This document shows, piece by piece, positions 7,545-14,200 of a stretch of DNA of 14,200 bases. The notes beneath the pieces were generated by a model. That model saw only the letters and a list, made by a program, of their open reading frames with translations, had not been told where the DNA came from and did not search any database. The first letter of the stretch is position 1. Every line of letters begins with the position of its first letter. Origin of the DNA: Candidatus Acidiferrales bacterium (GTDB lineage Bacteria > Acidobacteriota > Terriglobia > Acidoferrales > UBA7541); assembly GCA_030043155.1 (NCBI GenBank), contig JASHYE010000333.1:1-14200 (forward strand). Direction: 5' to 3'. The translations under genes and the position numbers were made by a program.

Positions 7545-8585
7545 TTATGGAGCCACCGCCTCGCCGGCTTCGTTCGCAGTCCTGGGAAGAAAAACCGGCG
7601 TTTCCACTTCGCCGAGTGGCTTGCGCTTGTCCCTGAAATGTGCAATGACACTGTCTATGATCGCTTGAAGCGAAGTCTTGGGAGAAAATTGTGTAATCGT
7701 AAAGAGCTTTTTGAGAGAGGGTACGCGCCGCAACATATCTTCGAATCCAGGTTCGTAAGCCTGGTCGTATGGAAAGTAGACAATTTCAGAATTGCTTTCA
7801 GCACGCTCTTTAACGGACTGTGCCAACTGTTCGATGGTAATTTCCTGATCGCTTCCGACGTTCACCACCTCTCCTACGGCCCTGCCGCTGTCTACTAGCC
7901 GAATCACTGCTTCCACCGCATCGTGAACATGGCAAAAGCATCTCGATTGTTTTCCGGTACCGAAAACGGTTATCGGCGCACCCGCCAAGGCCTGCGAGAC
8001 AAAATTTGGCAAGACCATGCCGTATCGGCCCGTCTGGCGTGGCCCGACGGTGTTGAAGAAACGGGCTACAATCACAGGCACCTTTTTCTCTTTCCAGTAG
8101 GACAAACCGAGAAACTCGTCGAGCGCTTTCGACGCCGCATAACTCCAGCGTCCCTTGGTGGTGGCCCCAAGAACCAGGTCCGAATCTTCGCAGAACGGAA
8201 CGTTGGTACTCTTTCCATAAACTTCTGACGTCGATGCGGTGAACACGAGTTTGCGCTTCTTGCTTGCCGCGTCCAGCACGAGTTGTGTTCCGTTCACATT
8301 CGTCTCAATCGTTCGAACTGGGCTCTCCACGATCAGGCGTACACCGACAGCCGCTGCCAGGTGGAACACCACGTCTGATTCGTCCACCATCTCCGCCAGC
8401 AGATGGCGATTCTGCAGCGAGTCAAACACATAATGAAATTTTGGATTATTTTTCAAATGGCGCACATTTTCCACGCTGCCTGTCGAAAGATCATCCAGAA
8501 TAAATACGTCGTCGCCACGCGCCAGAAGCGCCTCGGCGAGATGGGAGCCGATAAATCCCGCTCCACCTGTGATGAGAGCACGCAT
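7545..8585 (-). CDS. NAD-dependent nucleotide-sugar epimerase/dehydratase (extended SDR)
   Basis: 346 residues from the ATG at 8585. A TTG two codons upstream (8591) is excluded because it abuts the Shine-Dalgarno. The N-terminal Rossmann fold shows GGAGFIG (7-13) and the acidic pair DD (31-32) that binds the NAD ribose. The extended-SDR active site is visible: serines/threonine of TASTSEVYG (117-124) and Y149-x3-K153 in YAASK. FFNTVGPRQTGRYG (176-189) and VFGTGKQSRCFCHVHD (207-222) are the substrate-side segments typical of UDP-glucuronate decarboxylase and UDP-glucose 4-epimerase relatives. The enzyme is cytoplasmic and would make an activated sugar precursor for the glycosyltransferases downstream. 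Which sugar cannot be decided from sequence; GalE-like, UXS-like or GDP-sugar dehydratase-like functions are all open. It lies 27 nt after the Wzc-like gene. Confidence 0.92.
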   Translation of the reverse strand: MRALITGGAGFIGSHLAEALLARGDDVFILDDLSTGSVENVRHLKNNPKFHYVFDSLQNRHLLAEMVDESDVVFHLAAAVGVRLIVESPVRTIETNVNGTQLVLDAASKKRKLVFTASTSEVYGKSTNVPFCEDSDLVLGATTKGRWSYAASKALDEFLGLSYWKEKKVPVIVARFFNTVGPRQTGRYGMVLPNFVSQALAGAPITVFGTGKQSRCFCHVHDAVEAVIRLVDSGRAVGEVVNVGSDQEITIEQLAQSVKERAESNSEIVYFPYDQAYEPGFEDMLRRVPSLKKLFTITQFSPKTSLQAIIDSVIAHFRDKRKPLGEVETPVFLPRTANEAGEAVAP

Positions 8586-8591
8586 GAACAA

Positions 8592-8599
8592 CCCCCCTT
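8592..8599 (-). promoter_or_regulatory. Ribosome binding site deciding the epimerase start
   Basis: The minus strand reads AAGGGGGG, then six nucleotides (TTGTTC), then ATG at 8585. The near-consensus Shine-Dalgarno and 6-nt spacing fit the ATG. The alternative TTG at 8591 touches the site with no spacing. Confidence 0.65.
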
Positions 8600-8612
8600 T
8601 TTGGGAATTAGG

Positions 8613-10898
8613 CTAGGAAATCTTCTCGGCACCTTGGCGAATTTTCTGAACGTCGTCACCTTTTTCGTCTTCGCCATATCCGTAAGAATAAGGATAGTAA
8701 CGGTAGGAGTAGTAATAATCCGGCGCACCGGAATCCACCGCATTAAGCACCACTCCCAAAAGGCGGCCCTTAACAGCCGCAAGCAATTCCCGAGTACGCG
8801 AGAACGCCTGCTTGGGAGTCTCATTGCTCCAGACCACAAGGACGACGCCATCCGCCAATGCTGAGATTATTACCGCATCCGTGGCCGCCATGATGGGCGG
8901 CGAATCGATGACCACAAACTTGTATTGTTGCCGCAGGTCCTCGATGGCTTCAGCCATCCGATGGGACGAAAGGAGGTCCGCCGGATTCGGGGGAATCGGC
9001 CCGGTGGGAATCGCGTCCAAGTTCGGGACTGTCGGATGCTGCACAATGATATCGCGCAGCGGCGCAACACCTGCAAGATAGGAACTGAGCCCTACATCGC
9101 GACCATGAACATTCGGAAGATTCAGCGCCCGCCGTATTCCCGGTTTGCGAAGATCGGAATCCAAGAGTAATGTTCGATCGCCTAACTGGGCCAGCGTTAT
9201 AGCAAGGTTCGCTGCAGACGTCGTCTTTCCTTCCCGCGGCAATGCGCTGGTCACCAGGATTACTTGTGGAGGATGCTCGGCTTGCGACAATAACAGCGAA
9301 GTTCGCAAAGCGCGGAACGCCTCGGAGACAAGCGACTTAGGTTGCTGAACGGAGACCAGCTCCACGCGTGTATCTACATCCGCTCCGCCGGCGGAGCTCT
9401 TTGAAATCCTAGCCAGGGAACGAGGTCCGTTTCGTCCGGCAAATGAGGGCACAACGGCCAAGCAGGGTAGTCCCGCCAAACTCTGGACATCGCCCGGTGA
9501 CTTTATAGTATTGTCAAGATATTCGCGTAAGAAGGCCAAGCCAACGCCACCGACCAGACCGATCAGCAACGCAAGACTGATGTCGCGGGTTTTTCGGGGT
9601 TCGGAAGGTGTGGAAGGCACTAGGGCTGGATCTACAACGCGTATGTTGCTGGAACGAAGGCCCGCAGTAATACCAGCTTCTTTCAGTTTCTCGAGCAATC
9701 CATCGTAAAGTTCCTTGTTCGAATCGGCATCGTGTTTCAACATGTTGTATTCGACAAGCTTCTGGGCCATGTTATTTGCGAGAATCTCTTGCTGGTTGAG
9801 ATCGCGCTCCAATAATGCTTCGCGCGCCTCGATTTCATGATATTGGTTATCGATCAGGCGCAATGCATCGGTTTTTGCCGCGCTCAATTGCGTGGAAACA
9901 GCTTCGTCCTGAGCCTTGAGCACCTGCACCTTGGGCCAATTGGGGCCGAATTGCGCGAGAGCTTCAGCATATTGCTCGTCCAATGTTTCTTTCTCTTTCA
10001 TCAGTCCCTGGACTCGTGGATCGCTCTGCGCCGCGACCATTGCGCCATTGTCGGTGTGCGCCAAGTCGTAGGCGGCCTCTTTTTGCGCCATTTCCGTTTG
10101 AACCCCAGTGAGCGAGTTGCTGAGCTGGGACAGTTTCTGCGTGGTGGTGTTCTGAGTCGCATCAACCATCCAGATTTGATTGTTCCGTTCATACGCCACT
10201 TCGGCAGCATCGGACTTTTCCATTTTCTGTCGCAGTTCTTCCAATTCTGAAGAGAGGAAGTTTGACGCCTGCATGGTGGCATCGTACCGGCTCTTGAAGT
10301 TCTCCTCTTTGTAGTTCTGCAAATGCGCGTTCACGACTTCGGCGGCAAGCTCTGGATCCTGCGCTGCGAACTGCACCTCGATGAGGCGGCTGTCGGGGAC
10401 ACGGCTAACCGTCAGGCGCGAAAGAAAATCACCCAGGATGGGCGGCTCTTTTTCATTCGGTCCGGTGTTAACCAAAGCCTTCGGATCGCCTCCGAATTCA
10501 GGGAAGCGCGGCAAATCCATCGAGCGGATGGTAACCATTGCCAGAGTTTGGCTCTGAATGATCTTGGTTTGAGTATCAATGTAGTTGTCCATATCGATGT
10601 AATCGCCGAGCGTACTCCCATCCTGAAATGGCAATGGATTGTTGCTCTCGGGATCCACTTCAACGCGGGCCGAAGCGATGTAAAGCGGCTTCATACGGAA
10701 CACCGCTATGGTTACGATGGACACTACCAGCAGCAAAAAAGTGAGAATCATCCACTGGTGCTTGCGCAGCACCATCAGATAGTCGAGAAGATTCGTTTCG
10801 TGCGGCGCCTGTTCCCAAGCAACCGGGGAAGGAGGAGACACAACTGCGAGGGGATCTCTTCGGCGATCCACAGGAATCAATTTCGGAGCTTCATCCAT
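8613..10898 (-). CDS. Wzc-like polysaccharide co-polymerase / BY-kinase (tyrosine autokinase)
   Basis: 761 residues, ATG start. The protein sits in the inner membrane and controls chain length and export together with the Wza channel. After a ~35-residue cytoplasmic leader, a Wzz domain begins (TNLLDYLMVLRKHQWM), with TM1 at about 50-67. A long periplasmic coiled-coil/GNVR region follows. A Pro-rich segment (LVPSTPSEPRK) leads into TM2 (about 440-457). The cytoplasmic kinase carries the oligomerisation motif E526-x2-R529-x2-R532, Walker A ALPREGKTT (K558), Walker A' LLLDSDLRKP (D580/D582) and Walker B FVVIDSPP (D665). The C-terminal tail has nine tyrosines in residues 728-741, the autophosphorylation cluster of BY-kinases. 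The two parts are fused, as in proteobacterial Wzc, not split as in Firmicutes CapA/CapB. No Wzb-type phosphatase is seen in the window. A GAGAGG Shine-Dalgarno lies 14 nt before the ATG, within a small potential hairpin. Confidence 0.95.
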   Translation of the reverse strand: MDEAPKLIPVDRRRDPLAVVSPPSPVAWEQAPHETNLLDYLMVLRKHQWMILTFLLLVVSIVTIAVFRMKPLYIASARVEVDPESNNPLPFQDGSTLGDYIDMDNYIDTQTKIIQSQTLAMVTIRSMDLPRFPEFGGDPKALVNTGPNEKEPPILGDFLSRLTVSRVPDSRLIEVQFAAQDPELAAEVVNAHLQNYKEENFKSRYDATMQASNFLSSELEELRQKMEKSDAAEVAYERNNQIWMVDATQNTTTQKLSQLSNSLTGVQTEMAQKEAAYDLAHTDNGAMVAAQSDPRVQGLMKEKETLDEQYAEALAQFGPNWPKVQVLKAQDEAVSTQLSAAKTDALRLIDNQYHEIEAREALLERDLNQQEILANNMAQKLVEYNMLKHDADSNKELYDGLLEKLKEAGITAGLRSSNIRVVDPALVPSTPSEPRKTRDISLALLIGLVGGVGLAFLREYLDNTIKSPGDVQSLAGLPCLAVVPSFAGRNGPRSLARISKSSAGGADVDTRVELVSVQQPKSLVSEAFRALRTSLLLSQAEHPPQVILVTSALPREGKTTSAANLAITLAQLGDRTLLLDSDLRKPGIRRALNLPNVHGRDVGLSSYLAGVAPLRDIIVQHPTVPNLDAIPTGPIPPNPADLLSSHRMAEAIEDLRQQYKFVVIDSPPIMAATDAVIISALADGVVLVVWSNETPKQAFSRTRELLAAVKGRLLGVVLNAVDSGAPDYYYSYRYYPYSYGYGEDEKGDDVQKIRQGAEKIS

Positions 10899-10933
10899 CA
10901 GAAGTCGAGATGCCTCTCTCGTTTTTTGTCAAA

Positions 10934-11983
10934 TCATGGAATCCGATAAATCGCAAGGCCAGTGGAAATTCCAATAGCCGCGCCCCCGGCCATGCCCAGC
11001 ACCTTTTTCGCTGTGCTGCCGGGAACATACAAAATGTCGCCCGCATAGAGCCGAATATCGGGACTCTTGCGGTCCTCAATCTTCTTGATCTTGACGGGAA
11101 TCTGTTTGGTCTGCCCGGTCGCAGCGTCCTTTCGCAGGATGACTGCGCTGTTTGCCTTGGCCGTCCCCGACAGCCCGTGTGCCAGAGCGATCATTTCCAT
11201 CATATTCAATGAGGATTCCCGCTCGTTCAGGACGTAACCGCCAGGCTGCCCGACAGCGCCAGCGACGTAGATGATTCCCGCGCGCGGAACCGTAATCACG
11301 TCTCCCCCATAGACCGGAATGTTGAAAGCCGGATCGCCCTTTTCCAATAGCTCGGAGACTTTGATGTTCAGCATTTCCGGGTCCACCGCGGGATCGCCGG
11401 GAGGGTCAGGTTCGCCACAAACCGGACGTTGCGGCTCCTGCCTGGCAATCAAAATTTTCTCTCCTGCTTCATTGGATAAACCGCCGGCGGCGGCGAGCGC
11501 TTCAATCAAAGTCGTCGGACCCGACTGCTGCAACACCACGGGATGCCCAACGGCGCCAGCCACCGAGATAGGCTCGCTGTTTTGCTGCGTCACGGCCACA
11601 GACACCTGCGGATGCATCACCAGCCCGTTCACTTGCAGAAGTTTTTCAATTTTCTCGCCTAACTGATAAGGCGTGCATCCAGCGACGGGAATGCGGTCTG
11701 GAATCAACGGCAGCGAAATCAGTCCCGTTTGCCCAACGCGCACATCCTGGGTGAGATCCGGCACTTGAAAAACAGATATGTGCAAAACATCACCGGGCCC
11801 TACAGGAATCTCCCCTGTACGCCTGGGTTCTTCGGCGGCTAGCTTCGCGATCTGGGCATTGGTTTGTTGGGTTGTGTCGGTGGACTCCTGGGCAAAAAGG
11901 AGCTGAGTCGCTGGGATTAGCAGCAGCAAGGAGACAAACAGAACCTGAGCGCAGTCCAGTGCCCTCCGGACCGTCGAAGACAT
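10934..11983 (-). CDS. Polysaccharide export protein, Wza-like outer-membrane secretin (Poly_export + SLBB)
   Basis: 349 residues from the ATG at 11983. A TTG at 12001 would add six residues, but it falls next to a candidate -10 and leaves the signal peptide less compact. Residues 1-31 form a Sec-type signal peptide (MSSTVRRALD, then a leucine-rich core, cleavage near LLFA). A Poly_export domain follows (about 60-133, starting IPVGPGDVLHISVFQVPDL). Two SLBB-like beta-grasp repeats come next, around 139-180 (PISVAGAVGHPVVL) and 238-285 (IIYVAGAVGQPGGYVL). The protein ends in a Gly/Ala-rich hydrophobic helix (about 326-346). This family forms the outer-membrane channel for capsule and exopolysaccharide. 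Unlike E. coli Wza, no lipobox cysteine follows the signal peptide; the two cysteines of the mature chain (about 103 and 189) lie elsewhere. It is 35 nt upstream of its usual partner, the Wzc-like kinase. Confidence 0.92.
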   Translation of the reverse strand: MSSTVRRALDCAQVLFVSLLLLIPATQLLFAQESTDTTQQTNAQIAKLAAEEPRRTGEIPVGPGDVLHISVFQVPDLTQDVRVGQTGLISLPLIPDRIPVAGCTPYQLGEKIEKLLQVNGLVMHPQVSVAVTQQNSEPISVAGAVGHPVVLQQSGPTTLIEALAAAGGLSNEAGEKILIARQEPQRPVCGEPDPPGDPAVDPEMLNIKVSELLEKGDPAFNIPVYGGDVITVPRAGIIYVAGAVGQPGGYVLNERESSLNMMEMIALAHGLSGTAKANSAVILRKDAATGQTKQIPVKIKKIEDRKSPDIRLYAGDILYVPGSTAKKVLGMAGGAAIGISTGLAIYRIP

Positions 11984-12002
11984 AGATGAATAACCCCGCA
12001 AA

Positions 12003-12032
12003 ACTATGACGTAGGGCCTCTTCGAATGTCAA
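12003..12032 (-). promoter_or_regulatory. Candidate sigma-70 promoter before the export gene
   Basis: On the minus strand a perfect TTGACA (12027-12032) is followed after 18 nt by CATAGT (12003-12008), which matches TATAAT at four of six positions. It lies in the ~71-nt gap between the ligase stop and the Wza-like ATG, one of the longest gaps in the cluster. Transcription from it would begin roughly 12 nt upstream of the ATG at 11983, giving a very short leader. The -10 is weak and the spacing long, and the host's promoter preferences are unknown, so this is a candidate only. Confidence 0.3.
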
Positions 12033-12054
12033 TGGCGGTAGTCTGGTAGGTGCA

Positions 12055-13287
12055 TCAGGTGATTACGGCCTGTTTTCTAGGGTGAAAAGGAGGAGAGAGA
12101 ACGATGGCGGCGTTCAACAAAAAGAAGAGGGCGTTGGCGGGAATGTGCAGATTGAAGTCGACTAAACTGTGAACCAACAATCCCGCGCAAGCTACAGTTC
12201 CCGCAGCGTGAATCCCCCGTGAAAACCCGCTCTGCTCCTCAGACAGCCGTCCGCTCGCTGTACCGAAAAGAATGATAAGGAATATCGCGCCGCATAAGCC
12301 GCCGGCAACGCCGGTTTCCGCCAGCAGCTCCGCGTAATCGTTGTGTACGTGATCGACGATTCTGTCGTCGTAAAGCGTCTCATATTTCGGATAGATCGCG
12401 ACTAACGTACCTAAGCCTGTTCCCGCGGCTGGATGATCCAGAAAAATATGCCACGCTCCTTTCAGCATGCTTGTGCGCTTGCTTGCCGAAAGCTCCCCGA
12501 ACGTCGAGGCCTTCATCCGCTGCAAGGCGGTTCCGGCGCCCAGCCAGGCGATGAAAACCACAGCAAGAAGTAACACGCCTACCAGCGCAACCGTTCCCCG
12601 GGCGGCATGGTGCACGCGCGTAAGCACAAGCAATAACGCCACCTCAAACACGAAGGCCACTACACCGCCGCGCGAAGCAGTCAGAAACAAGGCAGCCACC
12701 GGAAGCAGTGTAAGCACGGCGACAAAAGGCATTTGCTCGCGGCGCACTCCCCGGAAGGCAATCATAGACAGCCCCACCGGCGCGAGTAGTTCCATTAATC
12801 CTGCGAAATGATCTCGATCCACATAGGGCCCGAACGGATTGCCGCCTCCGGTCAATGGACGAAACCAGTACAGCTCTGCGTGTGAAGTGTAGTTTTGCGC
12901 GATCCCAAATACAGCGATCGCAAAACCGAAACTCATCAAGAACCAGGCGAGTATTTTCAGGTCGCGGCGGGTTTGAAATGCTTGGACCGCCAGAAAGAAC
13001 AGGAGTACGCAACCCATGAATTTCAAAAGACCAACTCGCGTCAGGAATGGATAAACGGAGATTCGGAAGAGCAACTGCAGAACTGCGATTCCGATGAAGG
13101 CGACAATGGGCCAAAAAATCGCGCTCCACCGGATTTCAATTTTGCGTCGAAAGACCAGTATGCTCCACCACACCAGTAGTGCTGCCGCACCTATTTCGAG
13201 CACCGCCTCGGACCATATTTCTACAGTGCCGAATGCGAGCACGGCAAACGCAGCCAGCACGCAAATTGCGACTCGAAGGCCCTTCAC
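12055..13287 (-). CDS. O-antigen ligase/polymerase family membrane protein (Wzy_C-like)
   Basis: A 410-residue protein with a GTG start that overlaps the upstream stop as GTGA. It is strongly hydrophobic, with about ten or more candidate membrane spans from residue 5 to the C-terminus. Family marks include YVDRDHFAGLMELLAP (about 155-170), corresponding to the N/D-x-N/D-H-F-A-G signature, then TASRGG (203-208), and a large extracytoplasmic loop with LDHPAAGTGLG (about 283-293) and HVHNDYAELLAETG (313-326). His315 lies where WaaL-type ligases carry their conserved loop histidine. Such enzymes act on the periplasmic face and either polymerise polyprenyl-linked repeat units (Wzy) or transfer the glycan to an acceptor (WaaL). 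Sequence alone does not separate these roles. It follows the TPR/CBM gene and precedes the export genes. A second, divergent member sits at 1198-2757. Confidence 0.88.
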   Translation of the reverse strand: MKGLRVAICVLAAFAVLAFGTVEIWSEAVLEIGAAALLVWWSILVFRRKIEIRWSAIFWPIVAFIGIAVLQLLFRISVYPFLTRVGLLKFMGCVLLFFLAVQAFQTRRDLKILAWFLMSFGFAIAVFGIAQNYTSHAELYWFRPLTGGGNPFGPYVDRDHFAGLMELLAPVGLSMIAFRGVRREQMPFVAVLTLLPVAALFLTASRGGVVAFVFEVALLLVLTRVHHAARGTVALVGVLLLAVVFIAWLGAGTALQRMKASTFGELSASKRTSMLKGAWHIFLDHPAAGTGLGTLVAIYPKYETLYDDRIVDHVHNDYAELLAETGVAGGLCGAIFLIILFGTASGRLSEEQSGFSRGIHAAGTVACAGLLVHSLVDFNLHIPANALFFLLNAAIVLSPPFHPRKQAVIT

Positions 13288-14200
13288 GGACGAACTTTCG
13301 CATCCGTGGCAGTTTCGGGCGTAAGGCTGACGTCGTCAATCCAAACTGTTCCGCTTAGCTTGTTGTCGAACAACTGGCTAGGTAAACGTCGCATTCGCAC
13401 ATCCAGAAAATGCGTGTTCCGCCCAGTCGCCACTTCGGTCTGCTGCAATGTCCATTGTTTTGTGCCTGTCAAATCCGGAGTCATCAGACTGACCTGATTA
13501 TCGTTCAGGTCCAGAATCTCGAATCGCACCCCGCTGTCCGTCGAGATATCCAGAGTGCGCATGAAATACGCAAACTTGTAGGTGGTGCTGGGTTCAACGG
13601 GCACAATCTCGTGAACGCCCCGGAAATCAACGTTGAAGCCGCCAGTGAAATCCAAGCGCAGCGATTTTTTCCCCGAGTGATAAATGCTGGAATCGATGCT
13701 GATGTACGTTCCCGGCGCGCCTTCGAGGCGCCAGTCGAGTCCGCCGTCCGCGATGGGATCTTCAAATCCGCCATTCCACACTTGCGAGTGGTCGGCTTCG
13801 GTGGTGTTTGGCCAGCGTGCGGCCGCGATTGCCTCTTCCCACACATGCCGCGCCTCCAGGGCCTTATCTTGATTGATGAGTTCCTGCAAAAATGGAAATA
13901 CGGCGTGAATGTCCATCGGGCTGGTCTTCGCGAGATTGGTAATGTCTTCCCAGATCTCCATGGCCTCGTCATTCTGGTGCTGCGCGGAAAAAAAATCCAA
14001 CGCATAAAACCAGGAGGACTCATCTTGCGGAAGGACTTCATGGAGCATCGCTTTGATATTCAGATCTGAACGCCAAACTCTTGAAATGGCCAGCGGAACC
14101 AGCCGTGGATCCCTCAAGAGTGAGCGATGCACCTGTTCCAGGCCCGCGGTAGTTTCTCCTTGTCGCAATAGAAAATTACCGTACTTCCAGGCAACATCAG
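13284..14200 (-). CDS. TPR protein with C-terminal carbohydrate-binding-like domain (5' partial)
   Basis: The frame is open to the window edge, so the real start lies upstream. A TTG at 14168 is available, but coding continues in frame above it (visible start DVAWKYGNFLL), which completes a helical repeat, so I do not take the TTG as the start. About 304 residues are visible. The first ~135 look like degenerate TPR/helical hairpins (AWKYGNFLLRQGETTAGLEQ; EAMEIWEDI; ALEARHVWEEAI). From about residue 139, beginning with NGGFEDP, the sequence becomes a beta-rich module typical of CBM4_9/jelly-roll carbohydrate-binding domains, ending in TVWIDDVSLTPE. The last codons overlap the next gene as GTGA, implying translational coupling to the O-antigen ligase-like protein. 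TPR proteins beside WaaL/Wzy-type proteins are common in diderm polysaccharide clusters; a periplasmic scaffold or glycan-binding role is inference. An 8-T run lies in the coding strand (plus-strand A8 at 13988-13995). Confidence 0.85.
   Translation of the reverse strand, partial: DVAWKYGNFLLRQGETTAGLEQVHRSLLRDPRLVPLAISRVWRSDLNIKAMLHEVLPQDESSWFYALDFFSAQHQNDEAMEIWEDITNLAKTSPMDIHAVFPFLQELINQDKALEARHVWEEAIAAARWPNTTEADHSQVWNGGFEDPIADGGLDWRLEGAPGTYISIDSSIYHSGKKSLRLDFTGGFNVDFRGVHEIVPVEPSTTYKFAYFMRTLDISTDSGVRFEILDLNDNQVSLMTPDLTGTKQWTLQQTEVATGRNTHFLDVRMRRLPSQLFDNKLSGTVWIDDVSLTPETATDAKVRP

Noticed and set aside
8586..8591. TTG start for the epimerase at 8591
   Set aside because: It directly abuts the Shine-Dalgarno; the ATG at 8585 has correct 6-nt spacing and begins at the Rossmann strand.
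10920..10933. A second TTGACA just after the Wza-like stop as a promoter
   Set aside because: The best -10 at normal spacing matches only three of six positions and would start transcription inside or beyond the kinase ATG.
10323..10949. A 208-codon open frame on the plus strand opposite the kinase gene
   Set aside because: It is antisense to the Wzz region of a clear Wzc-like gene, shows no recognisable domain, and is explained by codon bias on the real strand.
11984..12001. TTG start for the Wza-like protein at 12001
   Set aside because: The ATG at 11983 gives a normal signal peptide; the TTG adds six residues with no ribosome site.
13410..14069. A 219-codon open frame on the plus strand opposite the TPR/CBM gene
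   Set aside because: It lies codon-on-codon antisense to a coherent TPR plus beta-sandwich protein; no ribosome site or family resemblance.
1..14200. CRISPR arrays, tRNA/rRNA genes, insertion sequences, prophage or defence genes
   Set aside because: No spaced direct repeats, transposase-like proteins or structural RNA signatures were seen; the content is a coherent polysaccharide cluster.

Overview
The window is one continuous run of a large surface-polysaccharide (exopolysaccharide/capsule) biosynthesis cluster. Every gene I can support lies on the minus strand, so transcription runs from high to low coordinates. Both end genes are cut by the window edges. Spacing is very tight: four junctions overlap by 4 nt (GTGA or ATGA), one overlaps by about 32 nt, and the other gaps are 4 to about 71 nt. 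No stretch over 300 bases lacks a gene, and I see no tRNA, rRNA, CRISPR array, insertion sequence or convincing intrinsic terminator. This looks like a single long operon, possibly with one internal promoter before the export gene.

Layout in transcription order. (a) 14200-12055: a TPR protein with a C-terminal carbohydrate-binding-like beta-sandwich (5' end missing), overlapping an O-antigen ligase/polymerase-like membrane protein. (b) 11983-8613: the export machine, namely a Wza-like outer-membrane secretin (Poly_export + SLBB) and a Wzc-like co-polymerase fused to a BY-family tyrosine autokinase with a tyrosine-rich tail. (c) 8585-5324: an NAD-dependent nucleotide-sugar epimerase/dehydratase, a SAM-dependent methyltransferase and a multi-span GT-C-like (PMT/ArnT-like) membrane protein. 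(d) 5327-2957: two GT-B glycosyltransferases. (e) 2960-2754: a small unrecognised 68-codon ORF joined by ATGA overlaps on both sides. (f) 2757-1: a second, different O-antigen polymerase/ligase-like membrane protein and a GT4 glycosyltransferase whose 3' end is outside the window.

How they would work together (inference from family knowledge): the epimerase supplies an activated sugar, the cytoplasmic glycosyltransferases build a lipid-linked repeat unit, and the methyltransferase may decorate it. The GT-C-like protein may add a sugar from a polyprenyl-phosphate donor on the periplasmic side. One or both Wzy/WaaL-like proteins polymerise or transfer the chains, and Wzc/Wza control length and export across two membranes. 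No Wzx flippase, initiating sugar-phosphate transferase or Wzb phosphatase is visible; they may lie outside the window.

Organism: a diderm bacterium with moderate GC. The Wza-plus-Wzc-kinase pair, the Tyr-rich kinase tail and the pairing of an O-antigen ligase-like protein with a TPR protein suggest to me an Acidobacteriota-type soil bacterium. This is an impression, not a demonstrated placement.
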